A stretch of 37,145 nt of DNA from Promethearchaeota archaeon (GTDB taxonomy: Archaea; Asgardarchaeota; Lokiarchaeia; Sigyniarchaeales; SOKP01): NCBI GenBank assembly GCA_004524535.1, contig SDNY01000001.1, positions 1-37,145 on the forward strand, in the 5' to 3' direction. The position numbers and the translations under genes were made by a program. Shown here piece by piece: positions 16,518-24,890 of this stretch; position 1 is the stretch's first letter, and every line of letters starts with the position of its first letter. The notes under the pieces are model-generated. The model searched no databases and was not told the DNA's origin. It saw only the letters and a program-made list of their open reading frames with translations.

Positions 16518-16543
16518 TTTATATAATTATCGATTGTATACAA
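16518..16543 (-). promoter_or_regulatory. TATA box and palindromic operator of the toxin-antitoxin pair
   Basis: The TATA-like ATTATATAAA lies at 16518-16527. Immediately upstream, TTGTATACAA (16534-16543) is a perfect 10-bp palindrome. A half-like TATACAA recurs at 16504-16510. A ribbon-helix-helix antitoxin could bind these sites. Confidence 0.45.
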
Positions 16544-16641
16544 ATAGTATAAATTACATATCTTCGTAAAACAGAGGAAAAAGAAATATTTCCCTTAAAA
16601 AATCTTTTTTTTTAAAATAAAATTTAATAATAAAAGGAAAC

Positions 16642-16680
16642 GCGGAAGATCAAGATTTAGATCTTTTTGATATGCTATAG
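16642..16680 (+). pseudogene. duplicate of the hypC 3' end
   Basis: Thirteen codons (AEDQDLDL-F-DML and stop) repeat the hypC tail AEDQDLDL-T-DML at 15595-15633, differing at a few bases. The stop abuts the converging cooC stop. No other part of hypC is present upstream. Confidence 0.75.
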
Positions 16681-17478
16681 ATCAAATAATTCCAACTTTA
16701 ATTGCTTTAATTTTGAATAGAGATTTTTTATTGCTTGAACTCCTTTTGCATCTGGATTAGAATCTATTGGAGAAATTCCGTTCAAATCTGCTTTCCCTAT
16801 TTCAGAATCGAAGGGAATGCTATGATATAGAGGGACCTCCCACTCATTTACCTTCTGATTTATAAAATCTAGTTGCGTATCATCAAAAATTTTATTGGCT
16901 ATGAGATATATATTTATAATTCCTAACTTTTTAGACAATTCAATTATTTTTGCGCATAAATCTAACGACTTTTGAGAGGGTTCGGTTATTACCAGCATCA
17001 CGTCAATTCCTTTAGCTGTACCGCGCCCTAAATGCTCCATACCTGCCTCAAAATCAACAATTATGACTTCATCTCGTTTTACAAACAAATTATATAACAG
17101 AGTTCTAATCAATGCGTTTTCAGGGCATAAACATCCTGTTGCCGGTTCTTCAATTGAACCTAAAACAAGCAGTTGTAATCCATCTGGACCTGAGACCTTA
17201 AAGCGATCTGGAATATCTGCTACTTGGGGTGTTATATTATAAACACCTGGACCTGCACCTTCAAGAGTAGTTCTCTCTTCAATCAATTTTTTCATCTCAG
17301 ATATAGGAACTATGTTAGATTTTACTTCTTTATCGATTCCTAAAGTATAACTTAAATTCATAGCAGAATCATTATCAATCGCTAATACTTTAAAACCATC
17401 TTTAGCAAATAGCCGAGCTAAAGTTCCGGCAATTAAAGTTTTGCCTACACCACCTTTACCTGAAACTGCGATTTTCAT
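16675..17478 (-). CDS. cooC: CooC-type nickel-insertion ATPase
   Basis: CooC is a MinD-family ATPase that helps insert nickel into CO dehydrogenase, an enzyme of the Wood-Ljungdahl pathway. The deviant Walker A (residues 7-14, GKGGVGKT) and the metal-binding CXC pair C116/C118 in GCLCPENALIR are both present, as is EVIIVDFEAGMEHLGRG. Length 267 is typical. No CODH gene is in the window, so it acts on an enzyme encoded elsewhere. It converges on the hypC tail copy. Confidence 0.9.
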   Translation of the reverse strand: MKIAVSGKGGVGKTLIAGTLARLFAKDGFKVLAIDNDSAMNLSYTLGIDKEVKSNIVPISEMKKLIEERTTLEGAGPGVYNITPQVADIPDRFKVSGPDGLQLLVLGSIEEPATGCLCPENALIRTLLYNLFVKRDEVIIVDFEAGMEHLGRGTAKGIDVMLVITEPSQKSLDLCAKIIELSKKLGIINIYLIANKIFDDTQLDFINQKVNEWEVPLYHSIPFDSEIGKADLNGISPIDSNPDAKGVQAIKNLYSKLKQLKLELFDL

Positions 17479-17758
17479 ACTCTATTTTAATAATTTTTAA
17501 AAAATAATTAAAATTTTCATTTAGAATTAGTAATATAATATAATAAAATGATTAATTTTAATAAGAATTTAAAATCCTTGTTTATAAGATATTATAATGG
17601 TTCGATTTTGAAAAATACCTGATATAGAATATTATTGTAATCTCTATTTGATAAACATTTAAAAATTATAAAGTTTAAAATTCTAATGATTAAAAAAATA
17701 AAAAATCTTGATTAGAATAATTTAATAACTTGTATATAGAATTATAACTTCTTTACGA

Positions 17759-18505
17759 ATGAAAATTAGAAACGAATTATTAAGAGACGATTATTCAATT
17801 AAACAAGCAGAATCTCTCCAGATTAAATACCAAAATCTTATTAAAAGAGACTCTATAAAAGAACAAATCGGGGCTAATCTTGATGATCTCAAAACGGTCG
17901 CTGGTGTGGATATTTCATATTATAATGTAGAAGGGAATGAATTTGGAATAGCCTGTGTGGTACTCTGGAATATTAAACAACAAAAGATGGAAAAATACTA
18001 CTTCTCTCAAGATCAAATTAAATTTCCTTATAAATCTGGATTTTTAGGATTTCGAGAATGCAAATTACTAGCTAAAGCAGTTTTGGAGCTTCCAGAAAGA
18101 CCTAATCTTGTAATGTGCGATGGGCATGGAAAGATTCATCCTCAAAGATTCGGAGAAGCAGTTCATCTTGGAGTTGCACTCAATATTCCTACTATTGGAA
18201 TTGCGAAGAATCCCTTTATAGGGTATTTTGATAGGAATAATTTTAAAAAAATTAAAGGAAATAAAAAGCCAATTTGGGAAAAAGATCCTAATCTTACTAT
18301 AGAATCATCCAATGAGTTGTTAGGATTTGCTATATGTTTAAATAATGATTCAAAACCTGTTTTTATTAGTGAAGGTTATAAAGTTACCCTTGATTTTGCT
18401 GTAAAAATCTCTCTGATTACATCAAAAAATCATAGACAACCTGAACCTTTATATCTGGCAGATTATCTTTCAAAGGAGAAAATTAGAGTAAATAAATTAT
18501 ATTAA
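17759..18505 (+). CDS. nfi: endonuclease V
   Basis: This enzyme nicks DNA, and in some lineages RNA, near deoxyinosine/inosine. The catalytic acidic residues are at D51 (VAGVDISY), E100 (GFLGFRE) and D121 (MCDGHGKIHPQRFG). The residues that precede the Glu fit the family (FPYKSGFLGFRE). At 248 residues it is full length. A TATA-like TGTATATAGA about 25 nt before the ATG suggests a leaderless mRNA. The gap 17479-17758 shows nothing else. Confidence 0.92.
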   Translation: MKIRNELLRDDYSIKQAESLQIKYQNLIKRDSIKEQIGANLDDLKTVAGVDISYYNVEGNEFGIACVVLWNIKQQKMEKYYFSQDQIKFPYKSGFLGFRECKLLAKAVLELPERPNLVMCDGHGKIHPQRFGEAVHLGVALNIPTIGIAKNPFIGYFDRNNFKKIKGNKKPIWEKDPNLTIESSNELLGFAICLNNDSKPVFISEGYKVTLDFAVKISLITSKNHRQPEPLYLADYLSKEKIRVNKLY

Positions 18506-18514
18506 AATTAAGTA

Positions 18515-18769
18515 CTATTTCTCCATTTTAATTGCTTGCATTTTTTTCGAAATTTCCATCATTTCACTGTATAGTCTTTCAATTTCTTCTTCTTCTTCCG
18601 AAGCAACTAATTTTTCATTAATCTCCTTTATTTTGTAAGTTAGCTTAATAAATTCGTCAGGTGGTTCAAGTTGATAAATATATTTTCGTTTACCTTTCTC
18701 TTTAGTAACATAGACCCATTTACCAGCTTTATCTGAAAAATTCCATCTATTAAGGGTATATTTTCTCAT
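18515..18769 (-). CDS. small hypothetical protein (84-87 aa)
   Basis: A basic, aromatic first half (YTLNRWNFSDKAGKWVYVTKEKGKRK) is followed by a strongly helical, acidic second half likely to form a coiled coil. The first half looks like a small beta unit that could bind nucleic acid. The ATG at 18767-18769 is preferred; an in-frame TTG three codons earlier (18778) is possible. It follows the coiled-coil/HEAT gene by about 20 nt and is probably co-transcribed with it. No family is recognised. Confidence 0.6.
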   Translation of the reverse strand: MRKYTLNRWNFSDKAGKWVYVTKEKGKRKYIYQLEPPDEFIKLTYKIKEINEKLVASEEEEEIERLYSEMMEISKKMQAIKMEK

Positions 18770-18789
18770 TGTTTCCAATCAATAATCTA

Positions 18790-20061
18790 TTATTCAGAAA
18801 TTTTTTTTAATACTTTTTGAACAGCTTCTCTAACATCTAAATCAGGATCATTTAAGAGTTGTTTCAATGGTTCTTTGATTTCTTTAGCTTCAAATTTGCT
18901 GAGAGCTTTAACTAAATGTAATTTAATTAACCAATTTTCGGAATTAATCATTTCTATTAAAGTTTCGCGAACTTTTCTTTCCTCTTTCATTTCGCTTAAG
19001 ATGTCGATAATGAATCTTTTCATATCTAAATTTTGCGAATTTAAAAGATCTTGGATTAATGAATCAATTATTAATTCTTTTTTATATTTTTCTAAGCTAC
19101 TAAACAATCTCATAAAAAGCATGCTCTGATAATATTTGGGAGCACATTGATTAGCTATGACATTATATTCCAAACTAGGTTTATTATTTTTTAATTCTAA
19201 AATTAAATTATTCAACCTTTCATTCTCATCTTTTAAATTTCTTACAATTTTTTCGGATTCTTGAAGTTTTAATTCATAATCTTCATATTTTTCATTAGGA
19301 AGATTAGGTGAATTTGAGAAATCTTCAACATTTTTTTGTAATTCTATATTGCGACGTTTTGCACTTTCAAATTTTTCGGTTAAAGCACTTATTTTAATAT
19401 TTTTCTCCCTAATTTCCTTATCTTGATTAGAAATATCTTTCAAGTAATTTTTTACTTCTTCAATTAAATTATTAATTGTAATATTAGCTGTATCGAGATT
19501 TTTTTTTAATTTATTATTTTTACCAATTATTTCATTAAATTGATCAGCATGTACTACCTGGTTTTCTGAAAAAGATTCGGTTGTGCCAAATTCTAATTTT
19601 TTAAAGGTTTTAGATTCCAAATTTTGGATTTTGTTTTTAAGCTTTTCATTATCTAAACGATAAGTTTCATTTTCGTCTGTCAATTGAACAATTAATTTCT
19701 TAGCATTGATTAATTCTTCATTTTTAAAATCTTTTTCTCCACTTATTTTGCTTTTATTTAATTCTTTCTTTAATTCTTCGATTATCTGCTCTAAAATCTC
19801 AATATCTTTCTCTTTTTTTTTTAAATCTTGTCTTTGCGAGATGATCATATCATTTAAGATTTGTATATCCCCGGGAATATCTATTTTTTCACTTTTTTGG
19901 ATTTTATTTCCTTGCTCTCGAATTAGGTTTTTTTGCTCGCTTATCGTAAAGTTCAGTTTTTTTATTTCTTCTTTTAAAATTTTTACTTCTTCTTTATATT
20001 CTGAAGCATTTATCTCTTTCTCTTCCATTGAATCAATTAGGTTATTTAAATCTTTCCTCAT
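18790..20061 (-). CDS. long coiled-coil protein with C-terminal HEAT-like repeats
   Basis: About 310 residues of heptad-rich, charged coiled coil (with EKEINASEYKEEVKILKEEI at the start) end near residue 310. Three HEAT-like helical repeats follow: LIIDSLIQDLLNSQNLDMKRF, then a block around MINSENWLIKLHLVKALSKF, then LLNDPDLDVREAVQKVLKKI. There is no signal peptide or membrane segment. This build suits a cytosolic scaffold. HEAT-repeat proteins are abundant in Asgard genomes, but the function here is unknown. Confidence 0.75.
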   Translation of the reverse strand: MRKDLNNLIDSMEEKEINASEYKEEVKILKEEIKKLNFTISEQKNLIREQGNKIQKSEKIDIPGDIQILNDMIISQRQDLKKKEKDIEILEQIIEELKKELNKSKISGEKDFKNEELINAKKLIVQLTDENETYRLDNEKLKNKIQNLESKTFKKLEFGTTESFSENQVVHADQFNEIIGKNNKLKKNLDTANITINNLIEEVKNYLKDISNQDKEIREKNIKISALTEKFESAKRRNIELQKNVEDFSNSPNLPNEKYEDYELKLQESEKIVRNLKDENERLNNLILELKNNKPSLEYNVIANQCAPKYYQSMLFMRLFSSLEKYKKELIIDSLIQDLLNSQNLDMKRFIIDILSEMKEERKVRETLIEMINSENWLIKLHLVKALSKFEAKEIKEPLKQLLNDPDLDVREAVQKVLKKISE

Positions 20062-20186
20062 ATTGCGTATAGAATTAGTTTTTAATAATATATTACTCTT
20101 TCTTAGGTATTATAAAGCAACATTGTAATAAAAATATTTAAAAAGATTATAATAATTAATATTTAAAAGTTTAAGACTAAATTTTT

Positions 20187-20663
20187 CTAAAGTATCTTTA
20201 TTTCCTTTATTCGATCTCCTTGCTCTATTGAATCCACAACAGCTTTGTCTGCTGCGCTAGCAACTTCTCCAAAGATAGTATGTTTGTTGTTTAGCCATGG
20301 TGTTGGGACATGAGTTATGAAAATTTGGGAACCATTAGTGTTTGCTCCTGCATTTGCCATCGCTAATATTCCTGGTTTATCAAAAGTTCTACCGCTCTGA
20401 AATTCATCAGCAAAAGGATAACTTATTTGCTGACCTTGGTAGGGAAACAAATTTATTCCTTTGTCTCTCGGTCCTCCGGTTCCACGACCCATAGGACACC
20501 CCACTTGAATCATAAAGTTCTCAATGACCCTATGAAACACGATGCCATCGTAAAATCGTTGTTTAATAAGAAATAAAAAGCTGGCAACAGTCATTGGCGC
20601 ATCGCTGTCAAACAAGTTCAGATTAATATCTCCTTTATTTGTAATAATTACAATTTTAGTCAT
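20187..20663 (-). CDS. cyclophilin-type peptidyl-prolyl isomerase
   Basis: The enzyme speeds prolyl cis-trans isomerisation during protein folding in the cytosol. The family core is evident: FYDGIVFHRVIENFMIQVG with the catalytic Arg, then GILAMANAGANTNGSQIFIT, then LNNKHTIFGEV. At 158 residues it is a minimal single-domain form without a signal peptide. It is the first gene of a minus-strand run upstream of the coiled-coil protein, 125 nt away. Confidence 0.93.
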   Translation of the reverse strand: MTKIVIITNKGDINLNLFDSDAPMTVASFLFLIKQRFYDGIVFHRVIENFMIQVGCPMGRGTGGPRDKGINLFPYQGQQISYPFADEFQSGRTFDKPGILAMANAGANTNGSQIFITHVPTPWLNNKHTIFGEVASAADKAVVDSIEQGDRIKEIKIL

Positions 20664-20831
20664 AAGAATGATAATTATGATTCTTTTAAAAGCATTCAGA
20701 TTTAATTAAGAAACAGTTTAATATTCAAAATCTAATATAATTACCATTTTGTATAGTATTTCTTATAAATGAAAACTTTAAAAAGAATCTGTATTTAAAA
20801 GTTTTAAATAATCAATAAATTATAATTTTTA

Positions 20832-22979
20832 ATGATTTCCTTTTTCTTTCACCCAAAATCTATTGCTGTTATCGGAGCGAGCCAAACTACGGGAAAAGTT
20901 GGAAATACTGTTTTAAATAACATTATTGAATCAGGTTTTAACGGAAAAATATACCCGATAAATCCAAGGGCAGATGAGATTTTAGGTTATAAAGCCTATA
21001 ACTCTGTACTAGATGTTCCTGATGAGATTGAAATTGCGATATTTGTAATTCCCGCAAAATTTTGTGCCTCTGTTGCTGAAGAGTGCGGTAAGAAAGGCCT
21101 AAAAGGATTGATAATCATTTCGGCAGGTTTTAAAGAAATCGGCGGAGAAGGTGTAGAAAGAGAAGAAAAGTTGATTGAAATCTGTAAGAAGTACAATATG
21201 AGAATGTTAGGACCAAATTGTCTAGGATTCCTTGGTTTGAGTTATAACGGTTCATTTGCTGCTGAAACTCCTAAAAAAGGGCATATCGCTATGATTTCGC
21301 AATCAGGTGCTATGCTAACCGGATTCATGGATTATTCAATGACACAGGCGTTTGGTTTTTCCTGCAATATAAGTTTGGGAAATAAAGCTGATTTGGGCGC
21401 TGTAGATTTCATTGAATATCTCGCAAACGACAATGAAACAAAAGTCATTTTATGCTATTTAGAAAGCATTAAAGATGGAGATAGATTTTTGGAAGTTTTA
21501 CCGAAGGCTACAAGAAAAAAGCCAGTTATAATCTTGAAATCAGGAGTTAGTGAAGCAGGTGCAAGAGCCGCTTCGAGTCATACTGGTGCTTTAGCTGGAG
21601 CAGATGTTGCATATGATTTAACATTTAAAAAATGTGGAGTTGTAAGAGCTAATTCGATTGAGGATCTTTTCGATTATGGAGAAATCTTTCTTTATCAACC
21701 TATTCCTAACGAGAATTCTTTTGCGATAATCACCAACGCAGGAGGCCCTGGCATTGTAGCCACTGATGCGTTTGAGAGAGAAGAATTGAAATTTGCTGGA
21801 TTTTCCGAAAAAATTCTTCATGTTTTAAGAGAAAATTTACCATTAGAAGCAGCCATTTTTAATCCTATTGATATAGTTGGAGATGCTACGCCTGATAGAT
21901 ACGGTTTTACAATAAAAACCGTATTTGGAGTGAATTCAAAAATTGAGTTGAATAATGATATTACAACTGAAGGAGCTTTAATTATAGTAACGCCTCAAGC
22001 CCAAACAAAACCAACTGAAGTTGCGAAGTTAATTCATGAGATTAGTTTAAATTATTTGCGGAAACAAGGTAAACCTATTGTTTGTTCATTTATTGGTGAA
22101 AAATCAATAGCAGAAGGGAGAGAATATTTAAAACAAAATCATATCCCATGTTACCATTTTCCCGACAGAGCAGCTCATTCTCTTAAAACTTTACTTAATT
22201 ATCGTGAATATTTAAATTCAATTCCTTTAGAAGATCGAATTATTCCAAATTTTGATGTAAATCAAGAAAGAATTAAAGAAATTTTCGAAAGCGCCAGAGC
22301 TGACGATCGAACTGTGCTTTTAAGCTATGAAACTAGTGAAGTTTTTGAATGTTATGGAATAAAATCACCTAAATCAAGATTGGCTGGCACTCCAAGACAA
22401 GCAATGAAATTGCAGGAGGAAACTGGAAAATCAGTTATGAAAATAGTAAGTCCACAAATAATTCATAAAACTGACGTTGGAGGGATTGCATTAAATATTG
22501 AAACTCCACAACAAGCATTCGAAGCTTATATTCAAATCATTGATAATGTTAAAAAATTTGGACCGCAAAACTCTCGAATTTATGGCGTTGAAGTCCAAGA
22601 AATGATAGACTTCAAAAAGGAGGAAAAAGTAATTGAATTGATTATTGGGATGTCTAAAGACCCTGTATTTGGACCAATGCTAATGTTTGGAACCGGGGGG
22701 ATTTACGCCAATTTCATGAAAGATGTATCATTTGCATTAGCATTTAAATTTACGGAGAATGATGCTAAAGAAATGTTAAGAAAGACTAAAATATATAGCC
22801 TTTTGGAGGGTGTAAGAGGAGAAAGTCAATCAGATATAAAATCAATCATAGATGTATTATTAAGGCTTTCTCAGTTAGTTAACGATTTTCCGGAAATCGT
22901 GGAATTAGATATTAATCCGCTTTTATCATTTATTAAAGGATACAGTGCGGTTGATATTAAAATAACTATAACACATTAA
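20832..22979 (+). CDS. acd: ADP-forming acetyl-CoA synthetase, fused alpha-beta
   Basis: This enzyme converts acetyl-CoA (or related acyl-CoA), ADP and phosphate to acid and ATP, a main energy-conserving step in acetate-forming archaea. The order is CoA-binding domain (1-130, SIAVIGASQTTGKVG), ligase domains with the phospho-histidine H250 in SSHTGALAG, and a C-terminal ATP-grasp domain (about 490-715) with H545 in IIHKTDVGG. At 715 residues, alpha and beta parts are in one chain. It probably forms an operon with the P-loop/DRTGG gene 58 nt downstream. Confidence 0.93.
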   Translation: MISFFFHPKSIAVIGASQTTGKVGNTVLNNIIESGFNGKIYPINPRADEILGYKAYNSVLDVPDEIEIAIFVIPAKFCASVAEECGKKGLKGLIIISAGFKEIGGEGVEREEKLIEICKKYNMRMLGPNCLGFLGLSYNGSFAAETPKKGHIAMISQSGAMLTGFMDYSMTQAFGFSCNISLGNKADLGAVDFIEYLANDNETKVILCYLESIKDGDRFLEVLPKATRKKPVIILKSGVSEAGARAASSHTGALAGADVAYDLTFKKCGVVRANSIEDLFDYGEIFLYQPIPNENSFAIITNAGGPGIVATDAFEREELKFAGFSEKILHVLRENLPLEAAIFNPIDIVGDATPDRYGFTIKTVFGVNSKIELNNDITTEGALIIVTPQAQTKPTEVAKLIHEISLNYLRKQGKPIVCSFIGEKSIAEGREYLKQNHIPCYHFPDRAAHSLKTLLNYREYLNSIPLEDRIIPNFDVNQERIKEIFESARADDRTVLLSYETSEVFECYGIKSPKSRLAGTPRQAMKLQEETGKSVMKIVSPQIIHKTDVGGIALNIETPQQAFEAYIQIIDNVKKFGPQNSRIYGVEVQEMIDFKKEEKVIELIIGMSKDPVFGPMLMFGTGGIYANFMKDVSFALAFKFTENDAKEMLRKTKIYSLLEGVRGESQSDIKSIIDVLLRLSQLVNDFPEIVELDINPLLSFIKGYSAVDIKITITH

Positions 22980-23037
22980 AAAACTCTAAAAAAAAAATTT
23001 AATAAAATAATAAAAAATAAAAAAAAATGAAATAAAA

Positions 23038-24102
23038 ATGGTAAAACCAATATTTTTGACTTCTCTACGAGAACGAGTAGGAAAAAGCCTTCTTTCCATA
23101 GGAATAATGCAAAAATTACAAAATATGGGGAAAAAAGTTGCTTATTTTAAGCCAATTGGTATCCCGAAAGGTGCCTTTAGTCAAAAGAATGATCCCGATG
23201 TGGGCTTCATATTGAGTACCGTATTTGTTACAGAACAACCATACGAAATAGTAAATCCTGTATCTATTCCTGATTGTTATTACATAGATCTAATCGACGC
23301 AAACCAAAAAATAGAGCATTTAAATAAAATTAAAGCAGCTTATACTGAAATCTCGAAAGATATGGATTATGTTATTATAGAAGGTGCCCCGAGTATAAGA
23401 AAATATGTTAGAGTAGGACTGGATGATGTTTCCGTTGCTCAATCATTAGGAATTAATGACTTAATCTACATTTCAGTTGAAAGCTCAGATAAATGTATTG
23501 ATAATCTCTTTTTTACTAAAAATTATTTTGATTTTAGGCATGTTAATTTCAAAGGGGTAATTTTTAATAAAATTGATTTTGATTACATTGCAAGGATTGA
23601 GGAATTAGAAAAAAATCATATTAGAAGATATAATATTCCCGTAATTGGAAAAATAGAGAAAAGTATTGAATTATTTAGTCCTAGAGTTTCTGAAATTATG
23701 GAGGCTATAGGTGGTGAATTTATAAACGAAGCAGCAGCATCAGGGTTAGATAATAGAGTTGAAACTAATATAATCGGTGCTATGAATCCTCAAGCTGCTT
23801 TGAAATATCTAAGACAAGTTAGAAAAGCTGCTGTCGTTACTGGTGGAGACCGAGTAGATTTAGCTCTTGCAGCTTTAAACCAAGATGTCTCATGCTTAAT
23901 TTTAACTGGTTATATACAACCTGATATTACAGTAATAACTGCTGCAAACGAAAAAAATATACCTATAATTTTATCACCTTCCGATACTTATACGACCATA
24001 AGGAATATTGAAAGACTAAAGCCAGGAATCCAAAAAGATGAAATACATTTAGTCTTAGATGTTATTGATAAATTTATCAATTGGGATTTGTTATTTAATT
24101 AA
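23038..24102 (+). CDS. P-loop (BioD-like) and DRTGG domain protein
   Basis: Residues 1-215 resemble the BioD-like N-terminal domain of large phosphotransacetylases, with a Walker A variant ending VGKS (residues 14-17) and IIEGAPSIR. Residues 240-350 are a DRTGG domain (NIIGAMNPQAALKYL, then TGGDRVDLALAAL). The phosphotransacetylase catalytic domain is absent, so it is probably a regulatory, nucleotide-sensing protein. Placement after the acetyl-CoA synthetase supports a role in acetyl-CoA/acetate control (inference). Confidence 0.85.
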   Translation: MVKPIFLTSLRERVGKSLLSIGIMQKLQNMGKKVAYFKPIGIPKGAFSQKNDPDVGFILSTVFVTEQPYEIVNPVSIPDCYYIDLIDANQKIEHLNKIKAAYTEISKDMDYVIIEGAPSIRKYVRVGLDDVSVAQSLGINDLIYISVESSDKCIDNLFFTKNYFDFRHVNFKGVIFNKIDFDYIARIEELEKNHIRRYNIPVIGKIEKSIELFSPRVSEIMEAIGGEFINEAAASGLDNRVETNIIGAMNPQAALKYLRQVRKAAVVTGGDRVDLALAALNQDVSCLILTGYIQPDITVITAANEKNIPIILSPSDTYTTIRNIERLKPGIQKDEIHLVLDVIDKFINWDLLFN

Positions 24103-24161
24103 TTTTTTTACTATCTCTTTTTTAATTTCGTAATAACAGAACAGAATAGTTAAAATAAGGA

Positions 24162-24239
24162 ATGAGCCTTGAAAATAGCATAGAAATGATTAATATTGGA
24201 GCTATAAATGCCCAAGCAGCATTAAAATATTTAAGATAA
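24162..24239 (+). pseudogene. short copy of a DRTGG segment
   Basis: Twenty-five codons end INIGAINAQAALKYLR and a stop. The intact upstream gene reads NIIGAMNPQAALKYLRQ. Only the first strand and helix of the DRTGG domain are present, preceded by AAGG and ATG. The rest of 24103-24407 shows nothing recognisable apart from a TATA-like stretch (CTTATAAATAT near 24320) for the next gene. Confidence 0.65.
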
Positions 24240-24407
24240 GTGTTTTAATAATATTATAAAATTTGTTATATTTGGCAAAAATGTCAACGAATTTGGTTTA
24301 AAATATATAGAAAAACCATTATACTTATAAATATCCTTAACTAATTAATTTATAATTAGTAGAATCATTATCAAGATGGATTCTATCTAATAAAAAAAGT
24401 GAATAAA

Positions 24408-24653
24408 ATGGGAAATGCCACAGGTATTGTAGGATTAATTCTCGGAATAATAGCATTGGTTTTATCCTTTCTTATTCTTACATCTCTCATAGGTGTAATT
24501 CTAGGGATTGTAGCTCTTATTCTATCAGTAGTCGGAATAGCAACAAATGATTCGAAAGCACCAGGAATAATAGGATTAATTTTTTCATTAATCGCTATAG
24601 TCTTAGGAATCTTTTGGTTATTGGTTATAGTTGCTGTTCTTGCATCAACATAA
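24408..24653 (+). CDS. small two- to three-helix membrane protein (DUF4190-like)
   Basis: The protein is almost wholly hydrophobic, with repeated glycine-rich helices of the GIVGLILGIIALVLSFL and GVILGIVALILSVVGI type and a GIIGLIFSLIAIVLGIFWLL end. The polar stretch NDSKAP lies between two helical hairpins. This pattern is typical of DUF4190 proteins of unknown function. The ATG at 24408 is preferred because GTGA of the upstream in-frame GTG (24399) would serve as its ribosome site. Confidence 0.7.
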   Translation: MGNATGIVGLILGIIALVLSFLILTSLIGVILGIVALILSVVGIATNDSKAPGIIGLIFSLIAIVLGIFWLLVIVAVLAST

Positions 24654-24662
24654 AAAATATTC

Positions 24663-24674
24663 TTTTTTTTTTTT
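24663..24674 (+). terminator. poly-T terminator
   Basis: Twelve consecutive T's follow the small membrane gene by 9 nt. The remaining gap to 24890 is AT-rich with nothing recognised. Confidence 0.5.
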
Positions 24675-24890
24675 CCCCATGAGTAATATCTTCAGAATGA
24701 TTAGATAAATTTTTACTAACATCTATTATTTTTAGCTATAGTTTCATAATAATAAATTTATTTCCCCTATCCATTATAGCTATTATAATCTAAATAATAG
24801 AAAATGCTAACTTCTATTTTTTTTTAATATAAAATTTTTAAGTTTTTAAAATTGTATCTATTTAACTTATTATTTATTATTTAAATATCT

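Noticed and set aside
19706-20128. plus-strand ORF of 140 codons rich in Phe, Ser and Ile
   Set aside because: It is the complement of lysine/glutamate-rich coiled-coil codons, which always reads as a hydrophobic pseudo-membrane protein.
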